Below, one piece after another: positions 11,643 to 23,428 of a DNA stretch of 64,000 bases (its first letter is position 1; each line of letters opens with the position of its first letter). The position numbers and the translations under genes were made by a program. The notes beneath the pieces are model-generated. The model saw only the letters and a program-made list of their open reading frames with translations. It was not told where the DNA came from and did not search any database. Source of the DNA: Rhopalosiphum padi (Eukaryota; Arthropoda; Insecta; Hemiptera; Aphididae); NCBI RefSeq assembly GCF_020882245.1, contig NC_083598.1, positions 38,849,858-38,913,857 of the forward strand. Reading direction: 5' to 3'.

Positions 11643-13340
11643 ATATATGAGAAGAAAGAAATACTACATTTTGGTATATATTAATATATCATAACTGTTT
11701 TAGATTATTTATAATACTTAACGTATGCTAACTTTAAATATTAAATCAATTATTGTTGGTTTTGTATTTTTTCTTTTAGAAATAAAAACCATTTTTATAC
11801 TATTATACGTATATATTATAAAAAAAAATATATTTACCTTTGTTAAAATTATTTTTTGCTGTATGCGTTATGTTACATTTTTCTGTTGAAATCATTATGT
11901 TTTTCTACGAGTATAGGTACTTAAAATTAACACTTAGTCGAATGTACATCGCTTAATGCCAAATCTAAATAATTTAATAAATTCCATTTAATTTTACTTT
12001 GAAATTCCAGTGGTTATGTTGTTACTTATTTTAAATTTTAATGATTTTCTTTTGTTTTCAATTTCATATTTTGTTTTATTTGATTTTCAAAATTTTAAAT
12101 CATTGAGAAGTACTTAACGAAAGTTTACTTTTTTTTTACTAGTACTTGTAAAATATTCCATATTTTTAACATAAAACGTTAAACTGTTAGACTAATACTT
12201 AATATTTAACAAGGTATATTTTTATAATATATACTCTTTGATCGTAAAATTTCTGTAAATGAAATTATATGTTTTGCATTAAAAATAAATAACAATAGTA
12301 GACATAAAAATATTCGGAGTAATTATTGTGTTACCTCATTTACAATAAAGGTATTGATTATTCTGTGCAATGAAACAGTGTGTCGATAAATATATAACGT
12401 TGATAAAAACTTGTTGTGTATATCATTAAAATGCATACACTAACGATGGTGTTTCATAAAAGTCCAGACACTGTTAAAAATGTAAGTATATTGGCTGCAA
12501 ATTGTCTATTGACATTTTTTTAAGTATAAGAATATTATTTTTTTCGAAAGATTTCAATCTCTCAGTAATCAATTGAATACGTTTTTAATTGTAATAATAT
12601 ACATTGTTTAATATGGATGCAATTAAATGGGACAAAAATATTGTCATATCTATAGGTAAAAATAAAAGATAATTGCAATATTGGTTTACTGATCAAACAG
12701 TGCAGACTGTTACGTTATTATAACTATAATTATGCAGAGAGTAGTGTGAATATTACGTGATAGCGATACTTTATGACAATGGAGTATAATATAAGAATCA
12801 TTTATAAATAATGTAATATAGACAGAACATTTTATAGTATATCAATTATAAATACGTGTAAATTATATTAAATCTGGGACATAGGTGTTGTAAGTAGGCA
12901 TTTATTATCATTAGGGGTGCTACCATATCTTATGCGGCACAGTCTAGAAATAATTTTTAAATAACCAATATGATAGCAGGTATCATATTGTATAAACACG
13001 TAGGTAGATCAATTCATAATTATATAATATTTTAATTAAAATCAAAGTGATCGGTCAGATATCCTTCAAGTCATAGTATGTGACATTTTCAGAACCATCA
13101 TTGGTTTTGGATACGAGAGTAGGTAGATGCGATTTTAAGTAAAACTATTGAATAGAATTAGTTATCCAAACTGTTTTATATTGGTTATTGGCTTAAATAT
13201 TATGACGATTTAACTACTATTATATATTATTATTATGTATTTATTCGGATGTGGAATTATGATCATATATGTTTCTGATAACGTGTCAAATAAATAAATA
13301 AAATAAGTATAGGTACTTTATATAGGTACCTAACAATAAC
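11643..13340. other. AT-rich non-coding DNA
   Basis: No gene, repeat array or element boundary is visible. The sequence consists of short A/T runs and TATAATATTAT-type strings. Confidence 0.6.
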
Positions 13341-14299
13341 AAATCAAATCGGGCGCAGAGTCAGGGATCAGTGGCGGTCATGTTGGGGTTAAACGGTCGA
13401 GAAAGTGAAATAAGATTATCGTCTCTGTAACGAACTCCGAATAAATGTGTGTAATAAAACGGACGTGTCTCTCGACGACATGAATATATATATATTATAT
13501 ACATATAAGCCACTGACGTAAGACGTCGGTCGTCTCGTTTCGGGTGAACGTTAATCAATAAAATCAGCAGACATCACATAAATATCGTACAACGATTTAT
13601 ATGCGTACGTATATACACATCTCGGCACAAAAATTCCTTTAGATAAACGCCATAATATTAAACGTATATATAACATACCGATATCGCGTTGTTATTGCGC
13701 GTATATACACACACACACGCATAATATATAGGTATGATATAAAAATATCCATGAAAATGTATAATAGCGATGACGTACACAATTTAAAAATTGGATATAT
13801 TTTTTTCGCGTTTAAACGTGGCTTTACCTCGCGTCAATTGAACATCACTTTACCAGGTATATCCGTTCAGTACGTTTTATTTGTGAAAGCCCTTCGCGTG
13901 CGTGTGTTTGTATAAGGAATATGCGCGCGAATTTAGAGCAAATCGTGCGTCATACGTAAGTCTATTAAATTATAATATATATTATATCGGTGTTCAAATA
14001 CGAAATGCGAGTTTGACCAAAATCTACTGCGTGTGCAGTATATATATATATATGTGTATACGACGAACTCGGCGGATCGGGCGGGGGATGTGACCAGCGG
14101 GGTGAGAGGTTGTGATATATATATATATACATATTATTACACACGGCAGTGGATTTATGTGCCCGCTGTTATAGGTTAGAACAGTGCGCGGTACACATAG
14201 GTTAGCCAATGTGTATACGTCCGCGTATATATAGGTAGGTATATGTTGCACGTATAGGTATATAACGCGACAATAATACATATATACGTGACGTTCAGT
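13341..14299. other. CpG-richer flank leading into an island
   Basis: CG dinucleotides become frequent here (for example GACGTCGGTCGTCTCG near 13522-13537 and CTCGCGTC near 13828). A short (AC)n run lies at 13707-13719. A TCAGT initiator-like string occurs at 13867-13871. ORFs at 13361-13558 and 13902-14093 have no supporting domain. No gene is called. Confidence 0.4.
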
Positions 14300-14452
14300 A
14301 TATGTATGTATAGATATATAAATGCGGGAGGGCGCACGCGCTCTCGTGCGTGTGTGTGTGTGTGTGCGTAATAGGTATGATGGGATGTGAAGAGCTATTG
14401 CCGGGCGCGTGGCAAGTATATATGTTTTCACTGGGAGAGAAGACGTGGGAGT

Positions 14453-14471
14453 GAGAGAGAGAGAGAGAGAG

Positions 14472-14504
<33 letters not shown>
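14453..14504. repeat. Compound microsatellite (GA)n(GT)n
   Basis: About 11 GA units are followed directly by about 15 GT units, uninterrupted. It is the longest compound dinucleotide tract in the window and is likely length-polymorphic. Confidence 0.95.
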
Positions 14505-14505
<1 letters not shown>

Positions 14506-14530
14506 AAAGCGAGGCGAGGGAACGACGAGA

Positions 14531-14559
14531 GGGGTGGAAGGATGGGGGTGGGGTGTGGG
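14531..14559 (+). other. G-quadruplex-capable G-rich tract
   Basis: G runs of 4, 5, 4 and 3 occur in order, with gaps of 9 (itself containing two GG), 1 and 3 bases. The long first loop weakens the prediction. It lies 27 bp downstream of the GA/GT tract and about 90 bp upstream of a TATA-like box. Confidence 0.4.
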
Positions 14560-14676
14560 AGAGAGAGTGAGTACGGGTCTTCCCCTTAGACGCATTCTTC
14601 GTGCCCGGGATAGGGCACAATATATATAGAGTTTTGGCGGCCGGAGCTGCTACAGAGGGAGTTCCGTGGGTTCCGG

Positions 14677-14730
14677 ATGGTTAGCGGTCGAGAACGGCGG
14701 GGGACGTGGGCAGGAGAGGAAGGGGCGCGA
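14677..14730 (+). other. Possible first coding exon or upstream ORF
   Basis: ATG at 14677 opens 18 codons (MVSGRERRGTWAGEEGAR) that end in phase 0 at a consensus donor GTGAGT (14731-14736). Without splicing the frame stops two codons later at TAA. The ATG lies about 50 bp downstream of a TATATATAG box. No acceptor or downstream exon could be tied to it, so it may be a chance uORF. Confidence 0.2.
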
Positions 14731-15030
14731 GTGAGTTAAGGGGAGGGCTCGTCGAGCTCGTTACCCGGGTGACAGCCTTGGCACGCATCCTGCACACCCA
14801 CAGCCACCACCGCCGCCGTCACGGTTTTTCGCCCCCGTCGTCCGCGGTCGAGCGCGGCGGCCGTGACCTGAGTCGACCCCGGAAAACAATCAGACCCATC
14901 ATCGCGCGCGGCGCGCATCATCCCTACGACGTCGGCGACGACGACCCCATTACGACGCTCACATCATCCGCCAAATCCTCAACACACTCGACGTCTGTTA
15001 TCATCATCCGCACTTTGCGATTCTTTTTCA

Positions 15031-18000
15031 CCGCCATCGTTTGTAAAATATATTCCACGTGTGTGTATATACACATCGCTCTTAAAATACTATATATGCG
15101 CGTATTGCATTCGCTATTTGTTTACGACAAAACGATTTTTACTCTTCTTGGCGAGTCGTAATAGATTTTATAATTCATACATTTATACACAATACAATAT
15201 ATGGATTTACTCGATATATGTATATTGTATATTATGTTTTAGTAGTACTCATATATTATCTGCACAGTGACCTTTTATTCGGTTACAACGCGACGCGCAT
15301 TTTCCTCGCGTTGTACTGTTTTTTTTTTATAACAATTCCAGATAATATGTACACCGCAGTATTACAGCTATTCAACGCGTATTACTTTGTAAACAGATTT
15401 TTGTTAAAAAACAAATAATAACTTATATTATAGTACTTACCTAATTAGTAATAATTATTATCAAGAGAACGTCAGCCGTGCAAACCAAATCATGTCAACA
15501 GAATGCGCTTCACTAAATGTGGTGGCTATGTAAAATATTCCAAGTGTTGAATTGAACACAATCGTTTTGCTTGATTAAAACCAAAGTGTTATGAGATTTT
15601 CGTAAAATCCTCGATTTTCCATAATTTATAGAAGACCGCATTATCTGTGTTGCAGCTAGTTTAAAAGTTAGATAACTCAATCAACACAAACCTTTATTTT
15701 TCATACTACAAATGACGGGTCATGGCCCATGGGTGGGTAACGTCATCTATAATAAATAAAGTTACTATTTTACTAACTATAGAGTATAGAGGTTTATCTA
15801 TATTCTATGCTAACTATAAAATATGCATTTTAAGTATAAAGTTATGGTAAGCCTCAAAGGTCAAATGGAATATTCGATTTTAAATTTAAACTCTAGGTAT
15901 AAAAATTTTTTATGTATTTAAAGAAACTAAAGTTATACAGAACAAAGCCTACAAATTATGTATACACTTTAAAATATTAATTTTTAATTAAATAAATAAG
16001 CAACTCCTATACTTTTTTTATTAACTGTATAACTAGAAACCATAAAATATAACATAATAATAAAAAAAATGTAATTCTTTGAAATCAAGTACCTAACGAT
16101 AAAAACGAAAAGACAATAAATATTTTATTTTATTTTAATTTGAAATATAACATTGTTTTACAATCTATATAAAACAAATAAGTTCATAAGAAGAGAAAAA
16201 CTCGAAAGACTGAGAGTAGGGAAGTTATCAAGTTAAGTGTAGGACCTTAATAAAAGTTTTAATTTAAAATTTAACGATTTGACTTTAATTTAATAATATG
16301 TCAAGATTATGGTAGTTAATCATAGATCAGATAATTTTAAAAGTTGATAGTTCAAACAACAAGGTAAAATGAGCCATGGTTTAATTCTTAAACTTAGTTA
16401 TTAATAGTTACTTTTATTATTCTTCACAGTTTCGAATATTTCTATCATATAGATATAATAGTAGTATTATAATAGTACTATATATCTAAAATCGTGGTTT
16501 TAATACCATAAATTATTGGCAAATTATATCCAAATAGTTTGGCTTAAAACCACGTTTAAAAAAAAGAATTATTCAATGATCGTGTTTTAAAATCATGAAA
16601 TAATTCCCGAAAAATATTTTGTTAGATTTTTGTTTAATTCAAAATTGCTACTAACACTTTACACTTTTTAATTTGCAATTAAAAATCGTATGATCTATCA
16701 CACACGAATACGGCTTTAAGGTAAACATACATAGGTTGACTTTTAAACTTTTGAATTTATGTATTATTTATATTATGCTTTTAATAATTTTTTAAAAATT
16801 TTCTTTATAATCCATTAAAACTAGGTACCACCTATAATGTAAGTTGTTGGGTGTGAAGTGTTAAAAATACATAATTTTGTTTTAAGTAAAATAAGTAATA
16901 ACACATGTTATTTATACCTAAGTGTAAATCGAGTTACAGATGTTGTAATATATGTATAATGTATATAAACATCACATTTTAAAAATAAAAATAAAAAAAC
17001 TTTAATAATTTAATCATTACAATTTTTAATTTTTCCACGAAAATGCAGTCAACATGACATATATTTAAGCCAATATTATCTTCGGAAACGTGACAAATAA
17101 TGTTTACCGAACGTCCGAAAGATTAATGAGTGTGGTTCGCGATAAAATAATCGTCTGTATATACACCGCGCCCTCGTGTTTTTAGGGCATTCAGTCCTTT
17201 TATGTAATAACGACCCTGCAAGCGTTTTCTAAGAATCCGCTAGAACCTTTTTACCGACAGCGTTTATTGATTCGAATACAACACTACACACAACAGTTTT
17301 TGTTCACCCTCTTCACGAAAATCCCTGCAGTGACGAAATAATAATAATACCGAGGTCGAATCAGAACCTTGGCTAAATCTTCTCTATAAAAACGAGTTTT
17401 AAGACCTTCATTCCCTCCGTGTTTTAAAACGTATTGTTCCCACCACTTCTTGCATCAAACTTTTAATGTACGTGTGTACAAAAAGATTTTTTGTTGAATT
17501 CCAATAATAATAATAAAAAATTCCTGAAATTCCTATACAATATGAATTACATAAAACTGTGATTTTCTTTATAAAATGTTCTCTTTGACATAACGAATAA
17601 TATAGTTAAACAACGGGCATTGGATTCGCGCTATTAATGATTAATTATAAAACAAAATATAGGTATACATTGAGGAAAAAAGGTAAATTAATATTATATT
17701 ATTTAAATAAAATATAAGCGTCATACGTTTCCGGAATAATAGTAGTCATACGCAAATCTTGTTTACTGGATAATAATGATTTTATTTCATCATAATAGTT
17801 GCATTGTAAAATAATAATATTTATTTAATTAATTGAAAATGTTTTATTTCCACAGTTTTAACAGCAAGCGATATAAATAAGAAAATGTTTTCTAGAGCAA
17901 TATATACAAACAATAATAATAAAGTGAATCAAGAATTAATGAAAACAAAAAAAAAAAAAATAAAAAAAAATATTTATTTGCTATATTTACAATAAAACAT

Positions 18001-18426
18001 GATATAAAGTGTAAGATAGTGTAAATTAGATATTTTTAATGAATACCTATACTATAATATGAATTTCATATTTTTTAAGAAGTAAAAACGTTACTTAGTT
18101 TAAATGATTTTAATAAATAGGTACTAAGTAGGTAATAAGTAAGCACTAAGTAGATACTTTAAATACGCGTTCTGGTTTATTTATCAATACACAATAATTC
18201 AGTATCTATATTATATTATGTACTTAAACAAGTAAATAATTTATAAACATAATATTGCTCGACTTATATATCGGTTAATAAAATGTAAAGAAAATAATAG
18301 TGTGTAATCTGCAGTGGATATTACTTACTCGTAATTACTTAATCTATTTATGAATTAACTCAAACGTTAAATAATTTAGATAAAACACAGAAGTGAACCT
18401 TCAAATAAACTATTTACGAGATGAGT
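15031..18426. other. AT-rich non-coding DNA
   Basis: No gene is supported. A second copy of a dispersed repeat lies at 16885-16985. An imperfect hairpin of about 14-bp arms lies near 16451-16487. The segment 17080-17460 is somewhat more complex, with short open frames on both strands but no recognisable protein. Confidence 0.55.
16885..16985 (+). repeat. Dispersed repeat, copy 2
   Basis: It contains the exact 14-mer GTGTAAATCGAGTT at 16922-16935 and shares flanking sequence with 6165-6275 in the same orientation. Its class is unknown. Confidence 0.45.
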
Positions 18427-18435
18427 CCAAGGTCA
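18427..18435 (+). promoter_or_regulatory. Extended nuclear-receptor half-site CCAAGGTCA
   Basis: This is an exact match to the YCAAGGTCA monomer site bound by FTZ-F1/SF-1 and ERR-type receptors. A second partial half-site (TCAAGGAC) overlaps its end. Occupancy is unknown. Confidence 0.35.
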
Positions 18436-19501
18436 AGGACTAATCGGGAGAGCTTATGATCGAAGTTCGGGATCTGTCTATAGTCCATTCTTGGCTATAT
18501 TTCAAATGGTTTCTATGAACGTTGTTCCGGTACATTATTTTATTATATATATTATATACATATACCTAAATATACTCACAAGGATATCTATTAAATATTA
18601 TTATATTTATAATATGTGTGTGTGTGTTTATATTTTAAACGATAACCCCCAAAGCAAACAATTACTATTAAGTTTAAATTTAAGTTTAGAAACCCGATAA
18701 GTGTGGAATTTTAAAACACCAAACATTTCTTTGATTTTAATTTGATTATCTAAATATTTGGCACGGACCTACTTAACAATTTTTTTTTTTATTTAATTTG
18801 CAATGCGAACCTACATTAAACGGGGAAAGTGAATAATATATAGTTATTATGAAACAGAACCTAATAGCAGCGTATACACCAGATCCTATATATTATAGTA
18901 TTCCTACTAAACACTAAGAATAATATGATTTATGATTGGAAATAATATTATAATCTCGATTATTTATATTTATAGGGCAACGGTATCGTATAGGTTTATA
19001 AAACATACAAAGATTTATTCGTGTCAAACGGCGGTATCAGAGTAATTTAATACATGGATATAATTCATTATCCAGTGTCAACGTAGCTTCGTGGAGCTCA
19101 CGCTGTATATAATAATAATCGTGTGTATAGCATACTATATTAATATATTATTATATACACGCTTGTTTACGGTTTATCAATGAGGTCAAATTGGGCATTG
19201 GATAACATAAAACAATACATTGTTAACGTTCATTTGTTTCATTAATGCAAGAAGGCGTTGACTTTTTAAATGCTCATTAATGACCCTGAATAAAGTATAA
19301 AACTATAATTATAATAATAATAATAATCCTTGGTTAAATTAAAGGATGTAAAGACATTTTGTTTTCAATTTGTAGGTTGTTAGCCACTGTTGAAGACCCA
19401 AAATGTGTGTTACATAATTTCGTTCAATATAACATTATATTATGCTTTATGATTTATGAAATTATATAAGAATCAAAACGTGAATTCCTACTAAACGGTT
19501 A

Positions 19502-19510
19502 TCAAGGTCA
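19502..19510 (+). promoter_or_regulatory. Extended nuclear-receptor half-site TCAAGGTCA
   Basis: This is an exact match to the FTZ-F1/ERR consensus TCAAGGTCA, about 1.1 kb from the site at 18427 on the same strand. Confidence 0.35.
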
Positions 19511-22251
19511 ACCACTAATTTCCGTTCTTATGCATCGATATGATATAATATAACTACGGGCAACTACTTAAAATGACTACGCACCTGTCCTATTTAATGA
19601 CGACGAAAGTCCGACTGCAATGTGTTGGAAATTGGAATAAATAAAGAAAAACAAGTAAAAGCTCAATATTGACGCGACTAACTCGTTTAGCCGCGAAACT
19701 ATTAACGGTATCAAACTATAGGTTTATACGCGTGCAATACCGTATACGTTTATTATTATTATTGTATATATACTGTTTCGGGTTTCTCACCGCTATTTTG
19801 AAAATCGTCACGTAAAACAAACCGTCTGTTGCCTGTACAATACCACCGAAGTAAATGCAAATTTCACGAGTAAACAAATTATAAACTATGAACTAATGTA
19901 AATTATTATACTCTACTAATAATTATTTACGTTGGCCTGCTGCATAAAGTTCGTCAACTATGCATTTGCCCTATATGTATTAATATGTGTTATGTATTAT
20001 ATTATATTCTGTGCTCGGCCATAGAAATCATTTCAATCAAAGAAACATTTGAATTATTTTCCCGTTCGTGTTTCAAAAATATGATACTTACATCTAGATG
20101 GTTTTTTATGTGTTTAAAATTTTATCGTTCGCCCTATAATAACCAACGGACACGAATAAGGCGATTATATTGATTTCCGACTCGTTAAAATTTATCGATC
20201 TGAAAATCCCGAGTAGAATCGAGTGTTAGCATACGTCGATTGTATTCCATTACAACCTTTATAATATTTCGTGTATAATGAGTAATGACACACGAACACA
20301 ATCACTAATTAAATGTAAACGGGAATAGTTACGCCTCGCGTACACACGTAGTTATGAGTATATACATTTAATTAAATTTACAAATATTATATGACGGCGG
20401 TGCAGTGGAACGTGTGTAATATTATTTGTAAAATGATTAACTAATTTATTTCTGACCTTCAAATTTAAAATAATAATCGTTTTGTGGTTATTTGTTGCCA
20501 TATATTAATAACTCGCGTAGTTGCGTATACGATGTGATCAGAATTTGTTAAAAATCGTACGATTTGCAATTATTTTTGTGACACAAACTTTTGATAATTT
20601 TATAGACTACAAAACATTAAGTCATTAAATATTATACAATATGACATATCGTGCTATTATAAGTCGATTGAATTCGATACCTATTTATAGGTACACACAT
20701 GTACATTACGAACACTGCACGCGGTACTTTTAACAAGTCGATCATAAAAAACAAATAAAACGCTAGTACTTATTAATTCTACTATCAATACTCTAAAATA
20801 CGTATTAATATATTATCACAAACGATAACGGGTAAAATTAAAACAGAAAGAAAATAACATTATTATATTATTCTGCCAAACGTTGTTTTCATCTTATAAA
20901 CATAAGACATAAAAATTTTGTGTTCGGCCGGACTAATTTTGTGTTGTTAGATTTTTTATTAAATTGGATTGTTCGGCTATAAAACTAATTAAATATACGT
21001 ACATTATCTGCCATGTGCCATACTATGTACATTTGTTTTTACCGTTTTATATAAAATATTAATTATTATAGTTTAAAAATGCTTATAACTTACTTAAGAA
21101 TTAAAATATCATTATACCCATTATACAAGCACAAACTATTCTATACCCTTAGGCCTTAAGTTATTAAATTAAGTATAGTATAGGTAGATACTATCTAATA
21201 TTAAAGTCAAAACAAAATAATATTTTAAAATGGTTCTGCTGAATACAATTTTGTTGTTTTATATAGATAGACACAAGCACAACACAATATGGTTGATTGA
21301 CAAAAATCCTCGAATAAAAATTAAGGACGAAGCAATACGACGAGCATATTAAAATTAATTAAATATAAATGATTGTAAAATATTAATAACTGTATATAAA
21401 TTATATAATAATGTTATCATCTAAATTAAATATACAAATATTAGTGTAGATGTAAAATGAATTGTTTGTTATAAATGTCCAAGAAATTATTTATTAATTA
21501 TAAATTAAATATTGAGATGAGTCCGTTAAATTTAATTAAATATTGTGCATGCCAAGTTTAGCTTATTTTGTTTTTGTATTATTGTTAGTTTGAATTAAGA
21601 TAAAAAAAAATATAAAAATTGCGAAAATTAAACCATCGTTTTTCTCTGGTTTGCGTGTCTGTAAAAAAATGTGGGTCATTTATAAAGGGCATTATTGAGT
21701 TGAATTTGCATTTTTAGGGAATTTAAATCTGGGATTTAATTATAATTAATAAAGTATATAAATTGATTAACTTTTATATTAGGGATTTTTTTTCCTGGAA
21801 GTGAGAATTTTTTTTTCCACGGGATTTGTTTTCCGTAACTCACACATGCAGGTGTAGAAATAGCAATATGCCAATATCAGATATTCAAGTATTCAACCAA
21901 GCTATATTGATTAACTGATTAAGTATACAAATATTTGTAATACACATGTATAACATCATAATGGATATTATTAATTATTATGGTGTGTAGACACATATAG
22001 ATATAGTACGCTGTTCTCAAAATTTCCTCGGCAGTATCAATAGGAGCAATTATTTGGTAGAGTAACCGCCTTGATAGCTTATATTAATTAAATGTTAAGA
22101 CATCCCAAAATTTTGGAAAGCTTTTCATTATACACAGCCATTGCGTTATAATTCAAACAATTTTTATTTGGACATTTTTAGGGTGCTAATCAGTTATCAG
22201 TTATCAGTTATAAGTTATAATGTTTACGCATCCAAGCTACACCTATCCTTC

Positions 22252-22254
<3 letters not shown>
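19511..22254. other. AT-rich non-coding DNA
   Basis: No gene is supported. At 21715-21835 three weakly similar GGGATTT-T(n)CC segments suggest decayed repeat DNA. At 22188-22216 ATCAGTT is repeated in tandem about three times. Confidence 0.55.

Positions 22255-22287
<33 letters not shown>
22255..22287. repeat. Microsatellite (AC)n
   Basis: About 16 uninterrupted AC units. Confidence 0.95.
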
Positions 22288-22288
<1 letters not shown>

Positions 22289-22479
22289 TAGTACATTACA
22301 TCAACTTATCACGACACACATCGCGTACTACCTATAAGATGTAATTATTATAATTCACAGCACAATAATTCCAGTCGTATACACGCGAATATATTAAACC
22401 TATGACTCCGACCGAACAAACGCCGCTAATATATCTGCGATAAGTAGGTCAATAAAAAAGAAGTAAAACCATGGAGTCG

Positions 22480-22680
22480 CTCTGCTGTATAGTAGGATTA
22501 GAGTGAACCTCGTCATTGAGATTGGTCGCTGTAATAGTGTATAATGGATGTGTTAAGTTTAAATTCAATGATAAATCAATGCATGAACGAAAAATGGCTC
22601 TTAGCGGAAACGGCATGTTAGCGCTCAGCCTCGATATTACTTTTATTTTGTAACACGGCACATGTTAACTAATTTTGTCG
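22480..22680. repeat. Probable dispersed repeat remnant
   Basis: The segment holds TTTAAATTCAATGATAAATCA followed by GCATGAACGAAAAATGG and CTTAGCGGAAACGG. A related core, TTTGAATTCAATGATACATCA, occurs at 31599-31619. I recall this kind of sequence as a common aphid interspersed repeat, which is memory and was not checked. The 70-codon minus-strand ORF across it is therefore not called a gene. Confidence 0.4.
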
Positions 22681-23110
22681 AAAAAAAAATCCCATAATGA
22701 ATATAATATTATGTAATAATTATAGTATAATATTATAACAAATTTATAATTCTTATTAACTCATAAATTAAAACCGACTTTAGGATGGAATACGTGAATA
22801 ATAGAACGATACGTATACGACTTAAAGTTAATCTAAATATTATTTTGAAAATTTCATTGCGCAGTTTAGAAAAGAATAATATACATAGTGTTGAAAAGAT
22901 TCAATTACAGCAAAATAAATACGCGTGCGATTCGAAATGAGCGGAGTTTTGAAAAATATAAAAATTTAATAAATTAACAGCCATCGGTATAAACATGAAC
23001 ACAATATAGATATATCGTATGTATGTGTATAATACGTATCCATATGTATATGTATGTATACTCAGAATTCAGATGTATAGGTGCACGTGCAATAGGTTAG
23101 GTTGCATTGT

Positions 23111-23428
23111 ATGGTTGAGAGAAACGGCAATAATAATTTTAAAGGGCCTTACAAATTTTACGACCGTTGTAAAACGGCACCTGTTTTTCGAGAAGTAGAA
23201 AACGACGAAACTGGGTCAATGCTGTGTTCGGACGGCCGTCGGCGGCGGCGCGCGTATATTATAAAATTTGCGACGTTTACATTATGTTTTTTTTTATGTT
23301 ACTTGTCTTCGCAGTACGCAATTCCATATTTTCACATACACATTACACATATTATATACAAATTTATCTGGTATGTGTATTATTTTATACCAATGACGTT
23401 TGATCGTCAGCACTATGTACACGAGTAG
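23111..23428 (+). CDS. Candidate 105-residue small membrane protein
   Basis: ATG at 23111 opens 105 codons to TAG. Residues 1-45 are hydrophilic (KGPYKFYDRC and FREVENDETG are visible). A run of five Arg follows GRRRRR-like at about 44-49, then a hydrophobic stretch FATFTLCFFLCYLSS that could span a membrane, so the order is basic cluster then membrane segment, as in a type II signal anchor. The last third is Ile/Tyr/His-rich and less convincing. GTAAAT directly after the stop could be a donor site. No family is recognised, and chance cannot be excluded in a window this long. Confidence 0.3.
   Translation: MVERNGNNNFKGPYKFYDRCKTAPVFREVENDETGSMLCSDGRRRRRAYIIKFATFTLCFFLCYLSSQYAIPYFHIHITHIIYKFIWYVYYFIPMTFDRQHYVHE

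Larger units (their letters stand above)
14300..15030. promoter_or_regulatory. GC/CpG-rich island with promoter-like features
   Basis: This is one of the most GC-rich parts of the window. It contains a compound GA/GT microsatellite, a G-rich strand with G-quadruplex potential, a TATATATAG box near 14621-14629, and a short ATG reading frame ending exactly at a GTGAGT donor-like site. Several overlapping frames are open, including a 151-codon plus-strand frame, but that one begins at GTG with no upstream ATG and its GC-rich composition alone removes stops. It may be a promoter and first exon, but no transcript evidence is available. Confidence 0.35.

Noticed and set aside
13370..13385. CAGTGGCGG-type strings (also near 3426 and 34270)
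   Set aside because: They look like element ends but are isolated, without a matching opposite end.
14024..14431. 135-codon minus-strand ORF
   Set aside because: It is dominated by Thr-His-Thr and Ile-Tyr runs from translated CA and TA microsatellites.
14706..15161. 151-codon plus-strand open frame, the longest in the window
   Set aside because: It begins at GTG, no in-frame ATG precedes it, a TAG lies upstream, and the Arg/Gly/His-rich content follows local GC content. Its second half changes to AT-repeat residues.
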